Below are positions 1 to 7,321 of a stretch of 17,691 nt of DNA, one piece after another. Each line of letters opens with the position of its first letter. Within the stretch, counting starts at the first letter, position 1. The DNA is from Bacteroidota bacterium (lineage in GTDB: Bacteria > Bacteroidota > Bacteroidia > Bacteroidales > WCHB1-69). Made by a program: the position numbers and the translations under genes. The stretch spans positions 1 through 17,691 of the forward strand of contig JAEWNB010000024.1 in assembly GCA_023392945.1 (NCBI GenBank). Direction: 5' to 3'. The notes beneath the pieces were generated by a model, which worked only from the letters and a program-made list of their open reading frames with translations, was not told the origin of the DNA and did not search any database.

Positions 1-1132
1 GAACAATAGGATGATCAGAGAAATTGACGACGTTAAGAGCGTATGGAAAGGCCATAAATTTATATTGCGGCTGGTCTCCGATTTTGCCCACTTCTAATGG
101 GATACTTTGACAACTGAGATCCTGAATCAGATTAGCGTTTAATCTTACTCCATATTTAAAAAAGAGGTCGTTTAATCTTAAGGAACGGGATAAAGCAAAA
201 AATTCCGGAGTGTTCTGAAGACTATCCATGGCAGCATTGGTGGCGTCAACAAGCCAAAGGACTTTTCCACCACGCATAATATGCTGATCTATAATAAATT
301 TGTCAACTTCCCTGAATGGTTCTGTTGGCTGAGCAACAATCAAGACATCATATTTATTCCCCAATATTTTAATTGTTTGTTTTACAGAATCCTCTATGGC
401 AATTTTTCGTAAGCTATTTATTTTTCCATCAATGGATATTCTCTCAACATTATAAAATCGTTGAAGTTGGTATGCCACCCAGGAGGTGTTCATAAAATCA
501 AGTTCTCCTTGTCCGTCCAGAAATGCAATAGTTGCCTTGTGGGGTTTTATCAGTTTGCGGATGCCTGCCACCATATTATATTCCAATTCCTGAATAGAGT
601 ATTCAAGCCAGTTGTCGTTTCCACCCGGATCGGACACTACCAGGGTGACAGGATATTCATGGTTGCTATAGGATATCATCGCCCCGGGCACAACAAACTG
701 TGTTGAATAACCACTGGAGCTTTCCTTGCTAATAGGAATTGGTTTTAAGCCTTTTTTATAAAATTCACCAAAAATTGCATTGGTTTCCTCCTTGGATTTC
801 CCTGCTACCGGGTCAATGAATTCAAAATAGATGTTGTTGGAATAACTTCTAAACTCTTGCAAAATATCCTTTGTCTTTTCAGCAAAAAGTTGGTAATCAG
901 CCGGATGTCCCTCTCCTTTCAGATAAACACGAATATAAACCTTATCCTCTAGTTTGTCTAAAAGATCAATGGTGGCGGAAGAAAGCGAGTGTCGTTTATC
1001 TTTTGTCAAGTCAATTCTGAAAAAGAAAAAAGAACTGATAATATTTACGGCTATCAAGATTAGCAATCCGGAAACCAACCCTATTAAGGCAGTCCTTTTA
1101 TAACGGTTACTATTATTCATGTTATCTTTCAT
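1..1132 (-). CDS. gldG: GldG, gliding/ABC transporter auxiliary protein (3' end cut by window)
   Basis: Partial gene: about 377 codons are visible and the stop lies beyond position 1; full GldG proteins are around 560 residues. The N-terminus has a positive stretch and one membrane segment (about residues 14-36), followed by a large extracytoplasmic domain of the ABC_transp_aux type. Family-like stretches are AFLDGQGELDF and a later segment reading PFREVDKFIIDQ then GGKVLWLVD. In Flavobacterium, GldG works with GldF and the ATPase GldA in an ABC transporter needed for gliding; many non-gliding Bacteroidetes keep gldFG with no known role. It lies 38 nt downstream of gldF and is probably co-transcribed. 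Two in-frame starts exist (1132 and 1120); the longer is given. No gldA is present in the window. Confidence 0.88.
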   Translation of the reverse strand, partial: MKDNMNNSNRYKRTALIGLVSGLLILIAVNIISSFFFFRIDLTKDKRHSLSSATIDLLDKLEDKVYIRVYLKGEGHPADYQLFAEKTKDILQEFRSYSNNIYFEFIDPVAGKSKEETNAIFGEFYKKGLKPIPISKESSSGYSTQFVVPGAMISYSNHEYPVTLVVSDPGGNDNWLEYSIQELEYNMVAGIRKLIKPHKATIAFLDGQGELDFMNTSWVAYQLQRFYNVERISIDGKINSLRKIAIEDSVKQTIKILGNKYDVLIVAQPTEPFREVDKFIIDQHIMRGGKVLWLVDATNAAMDSLQNTPEFFALSRSLRLNDLFFKYGVRLNANLIQDLSCQSIPLEVGKIGDQPQYKFMAFPYALNVVNFSDHPIV

Positions 1133-1170
1133 AATAAATTCAATTACAACAACTCAATAATTCAGACTCA

Positions 1171-1902
1171 TTACCATTTTCTGCTTATCAATGATACTCT
1201 CGTTCCGAACATAAAAATAAAAATAAAACTCAGGAAGTAAATAATATCCCTTGAATCAATAACCCCTTTACTAATGGAGGTGTAGTGGTGATCAATCCCG
1301 ATTGTTTTAACAAAATAGCCAAAATTACCCAAAGCATCAAAAGAGTAAATAAATTCAAAACCGAAATTAAGAATAAAGCAGATGGGGGCAGCTAAAATAA
1401 AAGCAATAATCTGATTGTTGGTAATGCTGGAAACAAAGAGGCCAATGGCAATGAAACTTGAGCCGAGCAAAACCAACCCAAGATAAGATCCCCACGTGCT
1501 ACCCATGTCTATATTTCCCGGGGGATTCCCAAGATTATAAATAGAGATTATGTAAACCAAAGTGGGCAATAGTGCAATAATAAGCAAAGTAAGACAAGAG
1601 AGAAATTTGGCAGCAATGAGTTGGTTGTCGGAAATAGGCTTGGTGAGAAGCAATTCCATGGTACCTGATCTTTTCTCCTCTGCAAATGAACGCATGGTGA
1701 TGGCTGGAACTAATAGAACAAAAAGAAATCTCGACAAATTGAAAAGTCCTTGCAAATCTGCCAGACCTGCATACAGGATATTGTTGATGTTAGGAAAAAC
1801 CCATAAAAACAAGGCCGAGACAATAAGGAAAACGGCTATGAAAATATAGCCGATGACTGAACTTAAATAGGATTTTATCTCCTTAATATACAGGCTAAAC
1901 AT
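1171..1902 (-). CDS. gldF: GldF, ABC-2 type permease
   Basis: 243 residues with six predicted membrane segments, the size and layout of GldF/NosY-like ABC-2 permeases. It starts with MFSLYIKEIKSYLSS, a cytoplasmic N-terminus typical of GldF. The segment FAEEKRSGTMELLLTKPIS (about residues 73-91) is the conserved cytoplasmic coupling region of this permease family. It should sit in the inner membrane and pair with GldG, encoded just downstream, and with an ATPase such as GldA that is not in this window. The 149-nt gap upstream to lptG contains a promoter-like sequence, so gldFG is probably its own transcription unit. The family assignment is firm; a role in gliding is inferred from Flavobacterium and may not apply in this organism. 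Confidence 0.9.
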   Translation of the reverse strand: MFSLYIKEIKSYLSSVIGYIFIAVFLIVSALFLWVFPNINNILYAGLADLQGLFNLSRFLFVLLVPAITMRSFAEEKRSGTMELLLTKPISDNQLIAAKFLSCLTLLIIALLPTLVYIISIYNLGNPPGNIDMGSTWGSYLGLVLLGSSFIAIGLFVSSITNNQIIAFILAAPICFILNFGFEFIYSFDALGNFGYFVKTIGIDHHYTSISKGVIDSRDIIYFLSFIFIFMFGTRVSLISRKW

Positions 1903-1921
1903 AATTATAATTTTAGGTTGG

Positions 1922-1954
1922 CAAAAATAGCGAAAAATTATGATCTTAAAACAA
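1922..1954 (-). promoter_or_regulatory. Probable gldFG promoter
   Basis: On the minus strand a TATTTTTG box (1929-1922) matches the Bacteroidetes -7 consensus TAnnTTTG. A TTG (1954-1952) lies 22 nt further upstream, within the 17-23 nt spacing described for this phylum. The box is 20 nt before the gldF start codon. AT-rich DNA gives chance matches, so this is moderate evidence only. Confidence 0.5.
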
Positions 1955-2051
1955 TCGGTTCTATTTTGAAAAATTAGGAAAGGTTACTATTTAGCAATAC
2001 TCTTTTTACAATTTTTTAGACGCTAAACCCGAACAACATCTTCCCGAAATC

Positions 2052-3176
2052 TTATTTTTGCGTGTATTTAATCATGAAAATACAAATTATTAAAAATATA
2101 ATATCCGGAATCCAAGCCCCTAATGCCGGAAAGATACTTCCTGATATAGCAAAGACATCTGATATCTGTTGCAAAAAAATGAAAATAAAAGCCAATGCTA
2201 TTCCAAAAAAGAGATGGACCCCTATTCCTCTTCGGGTCTTACGGGAAGCAACACTTAAACCAAGCAAGGTCATAATGATGGTCCCCATTGGATTGGCGAT
2301 TCGCTTATTCTTCTCAATCAGATAATAATTGACATAGCTGGATCCTTTTGCTTTTTCTTCTTTTATGTAATCCTGCAAATTTTCATAGGTCATGGTCTCT
2401 ATAACCTTGACATCTTTGTTGAAATCATTGGGTTCAATGTTAAAAACAGTATCCATGGTTTTTCCGACCTCAACCGTTTCTATACTGTCCCGAATTGTTC
2501 TTTTTGAATAATTTTCAAGCCTCCAAGTTTGATTATCCGGATTATATTTAATGCTTCTGGCTTTTATTTTGTAAGATATCATTTCATCGGAAAAACACTC
2601 GTAAGTAAATTGATGCCCTTCCATCGCGTTTCTGTTCCAACGATCTACATAAACATAGGTATTTGGAGATGTTTTGACATGTATGTTCGACCGTGAAGCG
2701 TGTCTGACAATAAAATACTCCTGTTTAAAATTATTGAAATTTTCATTGGTATGTGGAATAATGAGATTGGCAAAAACCAGTGAAAGAGAAGCAATAATTA
2801 AGGCTCCTGCAATGTAAGGAACCATAAAACGGTAAAAATTGATTCCGCTGCCCAAAATGGCAATGATTTCATTTTGCTGGGATAAAGATGAGGTAAACCA
2901 TATTACACTGATAAAAGTAAAAAGCGGAATGAATAGATTGATAAAGTATGGAATAAAATTTAAATAATATTTGAAGACAATTTCACTAAAGGGAACATTC
3001 TTGTCCATAAAGCTCTGTATGTTTTCCGACACGTCAAAAACAATGATAATGGTCATTAACAGCGCAATGGAATAGACAAAAGAGCCGAGAAATTTTTTCA
3101 AAATATAACTATCCAATAGCCTCCAACCGAGAATATCCCTGTATTTGTTGAGAAAAGTTTTAATTTTAGATTTCAT
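2052..3176 (-). CDS. lptG: LptG/LptF family LPS-export permease
   Basis: 374 residues of the YjgP/YjgQ family. Three membrane segments in the first 125 or so residues are followed by a periplasmic beta-rich domain (about 130-290) and three C-terminal membrane segments. Typical stretches are LDSYILKKFLGSF near the N-terminus, QQNEIIAILGSGINFYRF after the second segment, and IANPMGTIIMTLLGLSVASR before the fourth. LptF and LptG form the inner-membrane part of the LptB2FG transporter, which extracts lipopolysaccharide and hands it to the periplasmic bridge. LptG is favoured over LptF because this short, single-domain form is the usual LptG of Bacteroidetes, but the two are hard to separate by eye. 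It starts 27 nt after the preceding gene and may be co-transcribed with it and the peptidase gene. Confidence 0.85.
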   Translation of the reverse strand: MKSKIKTFLNKYRDILGWRLLDSYILKKFLGSFVYSIALLMTIIIVFDVSENIQSFMDKNVPFSEIVFKYYLNFIPYFINLFIPLFTFISVIWFTSSLSQQNEIIAILGSGINFYRFMVPYIAGALIIASLSLVFANLIIPHTNENFNNFKQEYFIVRHASRSNIHVKTSPNTYVYVDRWNRNAMEGHQFTYECFSDEMISYKIKARSIKYNPDNQTWRLENYSKRTIRDSIETVEVGKTMDTVFNIEPNDFNKDVKVIETMTYENLQDYIKEEKAKGSSYVNYYLIEKNKRIANPMGTIIMTLLGLSVASRKTRRGIGVHLFFGIALAFIFIFLQQISDVFAISGSIFPALGAWIPDIIFLIICIFMIKYTQK

Positions 3177-3203
3177 TGTCAGGAAATTCCAAGAATTTTG
3201 AGC

Positions 3204-3941
3204 TTATTTATTGCATTTGATTTTCAAGATAGTTTTGTAATAATTGAGATGCCATAAAAGATGAAAAATTGCAATAATAGCCATGGCTATCCCGAAATCA
3301 ACATGTATCTTCAACAGAGCCCTATAAAAATCAGGAATATGTCCATAATTGATCATGAATGCCATAACCAATCCTAAAATTCCGGAAACAAGAAAGGTGA
3401 CGGTAAGCCCAATATTCCATATTTTTCGATGAGTTGCCAATTTGATTTTTTCTTTGTTGACAAGAAATAATGTTAAAATATATAATACTATCAGAATCAT
3501 GAGAATGGGAACCAGCAGATAGGGAGATTTATGCCTGGAAGGATTTTCTGCTTTGAGGTTTGTTTTTTCTTGAACAGGGGCCTCTTGGGTAGATTGCATA
3601 GAGCTATCCTGAACCGCTGTCTCTTCAGCAGGTATCTTTTCTTTTTCAGGGGAATGGGCAGTAATACGTTCGGCTTTTTGATGGCGAATAGTATCGGTTT
3701 TTATCTCCATTTCTTTCTTCACATATACCCCGTTTTCAGGCCCCATTACAGGAGCAGCCTCTTCTGTTTCTGAAATTTTCTTTCCCAAATCACAATATAC
3801 ATCTCCGTTTTCATTGATAAACCGACCACATTTTCCGGTACAATTGGTTTCTCCCCGGGGACACTGTGCCTGAGCAAAATTAACCAACAACGCCATTGAG
3901 ATTAGCAGGGTTAAAATAGTTTTTTTCATAACATTTTTCAT
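3204..3941 (-). CDS. Cysteine-rich exported protein with histidine-containing membrane domain
   Basis: 245 residues, function not known. Residues 1-25 look like a signal peptide ending in AQA. A short cysteine motif follows (C27, C34, C38, C50, in CPRGETNC and CTGKCGRF) ending in an Asp/Asn-rich stretch, NENGDVYCD. Residues 55-138 are a charged, probably disordered linker. Three membrane segments follow at about 140-161, 174-198 and 212-232. Histidines H171, H201, H213, H227 and H231 lie in or next to these helices; H213 and H227 are 14 apart on one helix, the sort of spacing used for b-type haem in b561/DUF4405-like membrane proteins. I infer a redox membrane protein with a periplasmic metal or Fe-S site, without direct proof. 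It lies 35 nt after the S9 peptidase and 27 nt before lptG. An alternative start is the Met at residue 5. Confidence 0.75.
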   Translation of the reverse strand: MKNVMKKTILTLLISMALLVNFAQAQCPRGETNCTGKCGRFINENGDVYCDLGKKISETEEAAPVMGPENGVYVKKEMEIKTDTIRHQKAERITAHSPEKEKIPAEETAVQDSSMQSTQEAPVQEKTNLKAENPSRHKSPYLLVPILMILIVLYILTLFLVNKEKIKLATHRKIWNIGLTVTFLVSGILGLVMAFMINYGHIPDFYRALLKIHVDFGIAMAIIAIFHLLWHLNYYKTILKIKCNK

Positions 3942-3976
3942 TGTTTTTGTAAATATTCAACAGCTTTTTCCCTTTT

Positions 3977-6061
3977 TTATTTTAACCACTGATCCAACCA
4001 TCTGAAAAATTCTCTTTGCCATAAAATGGCATTTTGTGGTTTGGTGACAAAATGAGTCTCTTCAGGGAAGAAAAGAAAACGACTGGGAATACCTTTCAAT
4101 TGGGCAGCATTGAATGCTTGCATCCCTTCCGTGTATGGAATTCTGAAGTCATTTCCCCCATGAATTACCAAAAGTGGAGTATCCCAATTGCCGACAAATT
4201 TGTGTGGTGAAAATTCATAACTTTTCGGAACAGGCTTATTCCAGTAAGGTCCCCCGAGATCGTGATTGGCAAAGAACAACTCTTCGGTAGTTCCATACCA
4301 GCTTTCGAGATTAAACATGCCGCAATGAGCAATAAATGCTTTAAACCGCTTCTCGTGATGCCCGGCAAGCCAGTATATTGAAAATCCACCATAGCTTGCT
4401 CCCACTGCCCCCAAGCGATTCTCATCAACATAGGGTTCTTTTGCAATTTCATCAACTGCCGACAAATAATCTTTCATGTTCTGGCCACCGTAGTCGAGAC
4501 TTATCTGATCGTTCCATTCACTGCCAAAACCCGGCAACCCTCTTCTGTTGGGCGCAATGACAATATAATCGTGTGCTGCCATCATCTGAAAATTCCACCG
4601 ATAAGAGAAAAACTGACTCACAGCTTGTTGCGGCCCGCCCTGACAATATAGCAACGCAGGATAAGTTTTGGTAGAATCAAAATTCGGGGGCAATATCACC
4701 CAAACAAGCATCTGCTTTCCATCCGTTGTTTTTACCCACCGCTTTTCGGATTTGCCGAGTTTTATTTTAGATAAAACATCTTTATTAACATTCGTAAGCT
4801 GTTTTTCATATTTGGTGACTAAATTAACGGAGAATAATTCTGTCGGCAGGGCGTGGGTAGTTTTGGAAACTATTAATTCATTGCCGGCCAATGCCAGGGT
4901 GTTGTAATCATGTTCTCCTTCCGTAAGCTGTGAAATCTGTTTGGTCTCTAAACTTAACGAATATATCTGATAGGTTGCTTCCTTGCAGCTTAAAAAATAG
5001 ATTTTGTTACCTTTGGGACTCCATACAAAATTGGTGGCATCCTGATCAAATTGGGTACTGTAATCTGTCGTTTCACCGGTGATAAAGTCGTGAATAAAAA
5101 GTCGGTGTTTTTCGGATTCGAAACCATCAGTCTTCATACTCCACCAAACAATTTTTGAACCATCCGGAGAAAAAACGGGGTCCAAATCATAGCCCTTATT
5201 TTCTTCGGTAAGGTTAGTGGTTTGCTTCGTAGCTAAATCATAAATATAAATGTCTGAATTGGTGCTTTCGGCAAAGGCTTTTCCCGACAATTTTTTAGAG
5301 CAGTAAGCAATTTTTTTGCCGTCCGGGGACCATGAAACCTGTTCCATCCCTCCAAAAGGTGGCAGTGGGGAGCTGAATTTTTCGCCTTTTAGCAGTTCTA
5401 TTGGATTTTCCACAAGAGGATATGCAGCAATAAAGAGGTGGCTGTAAGTTCCATCTTTCCATTCACTCCAATGGCGGTACATCAGGTCGTCATAAATGTA
5501 AGCATTTGCCTCGGGAAGGTCGGGATAGCGATCCGTAATTTTGGGGTCAACCTGAACATTCATGGAATAGATCAAGTGCTTCAGGTCGGGGGCATAAGAA
5601 AAACCGTTAATGTCACCCTTTACATTGGTAATCTGTTTACTTTCGGTTCCGTCGGGATTACACTCCCAAACCTGCATGCCATTTTCACCATTGTACAGGT
5701 ATGCTATTTTCTTTCCGTCCGGGCGCCAAATAGGCTGAAGTTCATCGTTGGGAGAAACTGTAATTTTTTTCGGGGTGCCACCTTTTACCGGCATGGTATA
5801 AAGCTCCTGATTCCCTTTGTTAAGCTTGTAGTCGTAATATTTAACGGCAAAAAGCAGCGTCTTGCCGTCGGGAGAAACTTGTGGTTCGGAAATACGTCCG
5901 AGATACCAAAGAATTTCTTCAGTCATCACCCCTTTTGAAAAATCAGGAACCGTGCGGTTTTCTTTTTTGACAAGCATCTCTTCTTTCTCTTTTTTCTCTG
6001 TTTTCGAACAAGAAACCGAAATTATAGCTATTAACGTGAATAAAAGGAATCTATTTCTCAT
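3977..6061 (-). CDS. S9 family serine peptidase (DPP5/acylaminoacyl-peptidase-like), lipoprotein
   Basis: 694 residues from the chosen start. The N-terminal half has repeated SPDGKK-type strands of a beta-propeller (about 55-440); the C-terminal half is an alpha/beta-hydrolase domain. The probable triad is S556 in GASYGGF, D638 in HGGNDFRIP and H670 in EETHFV. S9 enzymes cut short peptides, often dipeptides or N-acyl amino acids from the N-terminus; size and layout resemble the DPP5-like enzymes of Bacteroidetes, but the exact specificity cannot be read from sequence. Residues 1-17 form a signal with C18 as likely lipidated cysteine, which places the enzyme in the envelope. The start at 6061 is preferred over one at 6088: it begins the signal peptide directly, and a -7-like box lies between the two, so 6088 would fall upstream of transcription. 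Confidence 0.9.
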   Translation of the reverse strand: MRNRFLLFTLIAIISVSCSKTEKKEKEEMLVKKENRTVPDFSKGVMTEEILWYLGRISEPQVSPDGKTLLFAVKYYDYKLNKGNQELYTMPVKGGTPKKITVSPNDELQPIWRPDGKKIAYLYNGENGMQVWECNPDGTESKQITNVKGDINGFSYAPDLKHLIYSMNVQVDPKITDRYPDLPEANAYIYDDLMYRHWSEWKDGTYSHLFIAAYPLVENPIELLKGEKFSSPLPPFGGMEQVSWSPDGKKIAYCSKKLSGKAFAESTNSDIYIYDLATKQTTNLTEENKGYDLDPVFSPDGSKIVWWSMKTDGFESEKHRLFIHDFITGETTDYSTQFDQDATNFVWSPKGNKIYFLSCKEATYQIYSLSLETKQISQLTEGEHDYNTLALAGNELIVSKTTHALPTELFSVNLVTKYEKQLTNVNKDVLSKIKLGKSEKRWVKTTDGKQMLVWVILPPNFDSTKTYPALLYCQGGPQQAVSQFFSYRWNFQMMAAHDYIVIAPNRRGLPGFGSEWNDQISLDYGGQNMKDYLSAVDEIAKEPYVDENRLGAVGASYGGFSIYWLAGHHEKRFKAFIAHCGMFNLESWYGTTEELFFANHDLGGPYWNKPVPKSYEFSPHKFVGNWDTPLLVIHGGNDFRIPYTEGMQAFNAAQLKGIPSRFLFFPEETHFVTKPQNAILWQREFFRWLDQWLK

Positions 6062-6077
6062 AATCTGTTTTTTTTTG

Positions 6078-6085
6078 CAAAGATA
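6078..6085 (-). promoter_or_regulatory. -7 box before the S9 peptidase gene
   Basis: TATCTTTG on the minus strand fits the TAnnTTTG consensus and is 16 nt before the start codon at 6061. No clear TTG is found at -33, so the call rests on one box. It would serve the peptidase gene and, by read-through of short gaps, the two genes after it. Confidence 0.45.
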
Positions 6086-6145
6086 CAATATCTTGCAAAA
6101 TGTAACTTCTTCTCGTAATTACTAAAAACAAATAATCCATAAAGC

Positions 6146-6177
6146 ATCAATGTCCGGCTTCAAACCCGGACATTGAT
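6146..6177 (-). terminator. Hairpin, probable terminator of the lipocalin gene
   Basis: A perfect 12-bp inverted repeat (arms 6146-6157 and 6166-6177, ATCAATGTCCGG and its complement) encloses an 8-nt loop. It lies 83 nt past the lipocalin stop and upstream of the peptidase promoter. On the minus strand it is followed by a T-rich but interrupted tract, so it is not a textbook intrinsic terminator; transcript-end protection is also possible. Confidence 0.6.
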
Positions 6178-6259
6178 CTTTAAAGGTGTATTAAATTGAA
6201 TAATAATTTAAAATTTCAACATAGAGAAATAGTGCTGTGTAAAGACTATCCCCTATTTT

Positions 6260-6793
6260 CTAATCGTCGTGCTCAACCCATAACAATTCAGAAGTATCAT
6301 AGCCGGCATCCTCGGCAATTTGGAGATAATGATTTTTCACATCTTCGGGAATGGTATTGGTTCGGGATAAAATCCATAAATAATTCAAATTTTGTCCGGC
6401 AACCAAGGCATATTGATAGTCTTCATCAATGGCGATTACATTGTAGCCAGAGTAGAATGAAGCGAAAAAGGCTACTTTCAGTCTGCCAACATTTTCCGAA
6501 CCTACAAATTTTGCTTTTCCGATAGCCTGATCCCACTCTCCGGTTTTGGTGTTGTATCCTTTGTTGTCCACCTTGATGCTGCCATCATCGTTTAGTGAAT
6601 ACTCAGCGGTTGTATTGTTCAAATTCCGCTCGTACTTAAAATCAATTCTGGCAATTTCATACCACTTGCCTAAGTACTTTTCCTTATAAAAAGGAGACAC
6701 TGCTTCTGCATCTTTGGGAATCTTGGCACAAGAAAAGAGGCTCGTCACCAATAGCCCGAGAAGCACTAAATAAAAGAATTTTTTTGTTTTCAT
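6260..6793 (-). CDS. blc: Lipocalin family outer-membrane lipoprotein (Blc-like)
   Basis: 177 residues, the usual bacterial lipocalin length. The signal peptide ends in LFSC with C22 as the likely lipidation site. The lipocalin signature G-x-W appears at G42-W44 in GKWYEIARID, and the closing motif WILSRT at 140-145 supplies the conserved Arg that packs on that Trp. The sequence between has the alternating strands of an eight-stranded barrel, including TAEYSL and GEWDQAIGKAKFV. Blc-type proteins bind lysophospholipids or fatty acids at the outer membrane and are often linked to envelope stress. The gene appears to stand alone: a 199-nt gap containing a hairpin separates it from the peptidase gene, and long non-coding DNA lies upstream. 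Ligand and role here are inferred from the family. Confidence 0.92.
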   Translation of the reverse strand: MKTKKFFYLVLLGLLVTSLFSCAKIPKDAEAVSPFYKEKYLGKWYEIARIDFKYERNLNNTTAEYSLNDDGSIKVDNKGYNTKTGEWDQAIGKAKFVGSENVGRLKVAFFASFYSGYNVIAIDEDYQYALVAGQNLNYLWILSRTNTIPEDVKNHYLQIAEDAGYDTSELLWVEHDD

Positions 6794-6946
6794 TTTTCTA
6801 AATTTAAATTGTTAAATTATAAATAATTACTATTTTTAACACCTCTAAAACAACCAAATGGTTAAGATTGTTTTCAGTATAAAAAATTTTTTAGGGGCGG
6901 CTCGCTTTCATCCTTTATTTGGTTAATGAAAGACTATTTTGAAAGA

Positions 6947-7096
6947 ATGATTGTTGGAAAAGAATTTATTAGTTATTAAAATTTTTTTAGTAGCTATGAA
7001 ATGTATTTTTATTAGCTACTAAATATAAATTTATTGGCTATGAAATTGAATTTTATTAGCTATAAAAATTTTTTTATTAACTATGAAATTGAAAAC
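6947..7096. repeat. Degenerate tandem repeat, six or seven units of 21-22 nt
   Basis: Six successive units start at 6968, 6989, 7011, 7033, 7055 and 7076 and run to 7096. The consensus is about ATTAGCTATGAAATTGAA followed by a T-run. Unit lengths are 21, 22, 22, 22, 21 and 21 nt. A more decayed unit may precede them at 6947-6967 (13 of 21 positions match by eye). The period is close to two helical turns, so the A/T tracts recur on the same face of the DNA and may bend it. Confidence 0.75.
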
Positions 7097-7215
7097 TTAA
7101 AATTATGGGCAAAAATTTTTCGAAAAGAATCCGGAATAACCGTAACGGCTGTTCAAATCATATTGAGCAATCTGAGCAAAAATATTTTAATTATTATTTT
7201 ATGTTGTGAAGAATC

Positions 7216-7245
7216 TTTGCTAAAAAAACAGTGAATATATATTTG
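7216..7245 (+). promoter_or_regulatory. Upstream promoter-like sequence for recA
   Basis: TTTG (7216-7219), an 18-nt spacer and TATATTTG (7238-7245) match both elements of the Bacteroidetes promoter. Transcription from here would give recA a leader of about 70 nt. Confidence 0.5.
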
Positions 7246-7285
7246 CAAATTAGAGCCCGGAGATAAAAGATGTTTAAAAAAATTG

Positions 7286-7293
7286 TACTTTTG
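7286..7293 (+). promoter_or_regulatory. Second -7 box close to recA
   Basis: TACTTTTG fits TAnnTTTG and lies 28 nt before the recA start codon. No TTG is seen at the right distance upstream. If used, it excludes the in-frame ATG at 7283 and supports the start at 7322. Confidence 0.4.
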
Positions 7294-7321
7294 TCCATTG
7301 TTTAACCTAATAAAATCTGTT

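Larger units (their letters stand above)
6794..7321. other. AT-rich intergenic region between divergent blc and recA
   Basis: About 530 nt without a convincing gene. It holds a short 7-bp inverted repeat (6905-6911 with 6926-6932), the 21-22 nt tandem repeat array, an 11-bp inverted repeat inside that array, and two promoter-like sequences for recA. A 66-codon frame from 7034 reads through the repeats, but its low-complexity Lys/Ile/Asn/Phe composition is what AT-rich repeats give in any frame. No clear -7 box was found for blc. Confidence 0.6.

Noticed and set aside
5438..5938. 166-codon open frame on the plus strand
   Set aside because: It is antisense to the S9 peptidase propeller; the minus-strand reading has clear family motifs and the plus-strand product has none.
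6905..6932. Terminator formed by CTTTCAT and ATGAAAG
   Set aside because: Only 7 bp, AT-rich, a 14-nt loop, and no adjacent gene end that needs it.
6947..7096. CRISPR array
   Set aside because: The units are contiguous without unique spacers, are degenerate, and no cas gene is near.
7034..7234. 66-codon open frame upstream of recA
   Set aside because: It is built from the tandem repeats and AT-rich DNA, has low-complexity composition, and overlaps the recA promoter-like region; nothing suggests translation.
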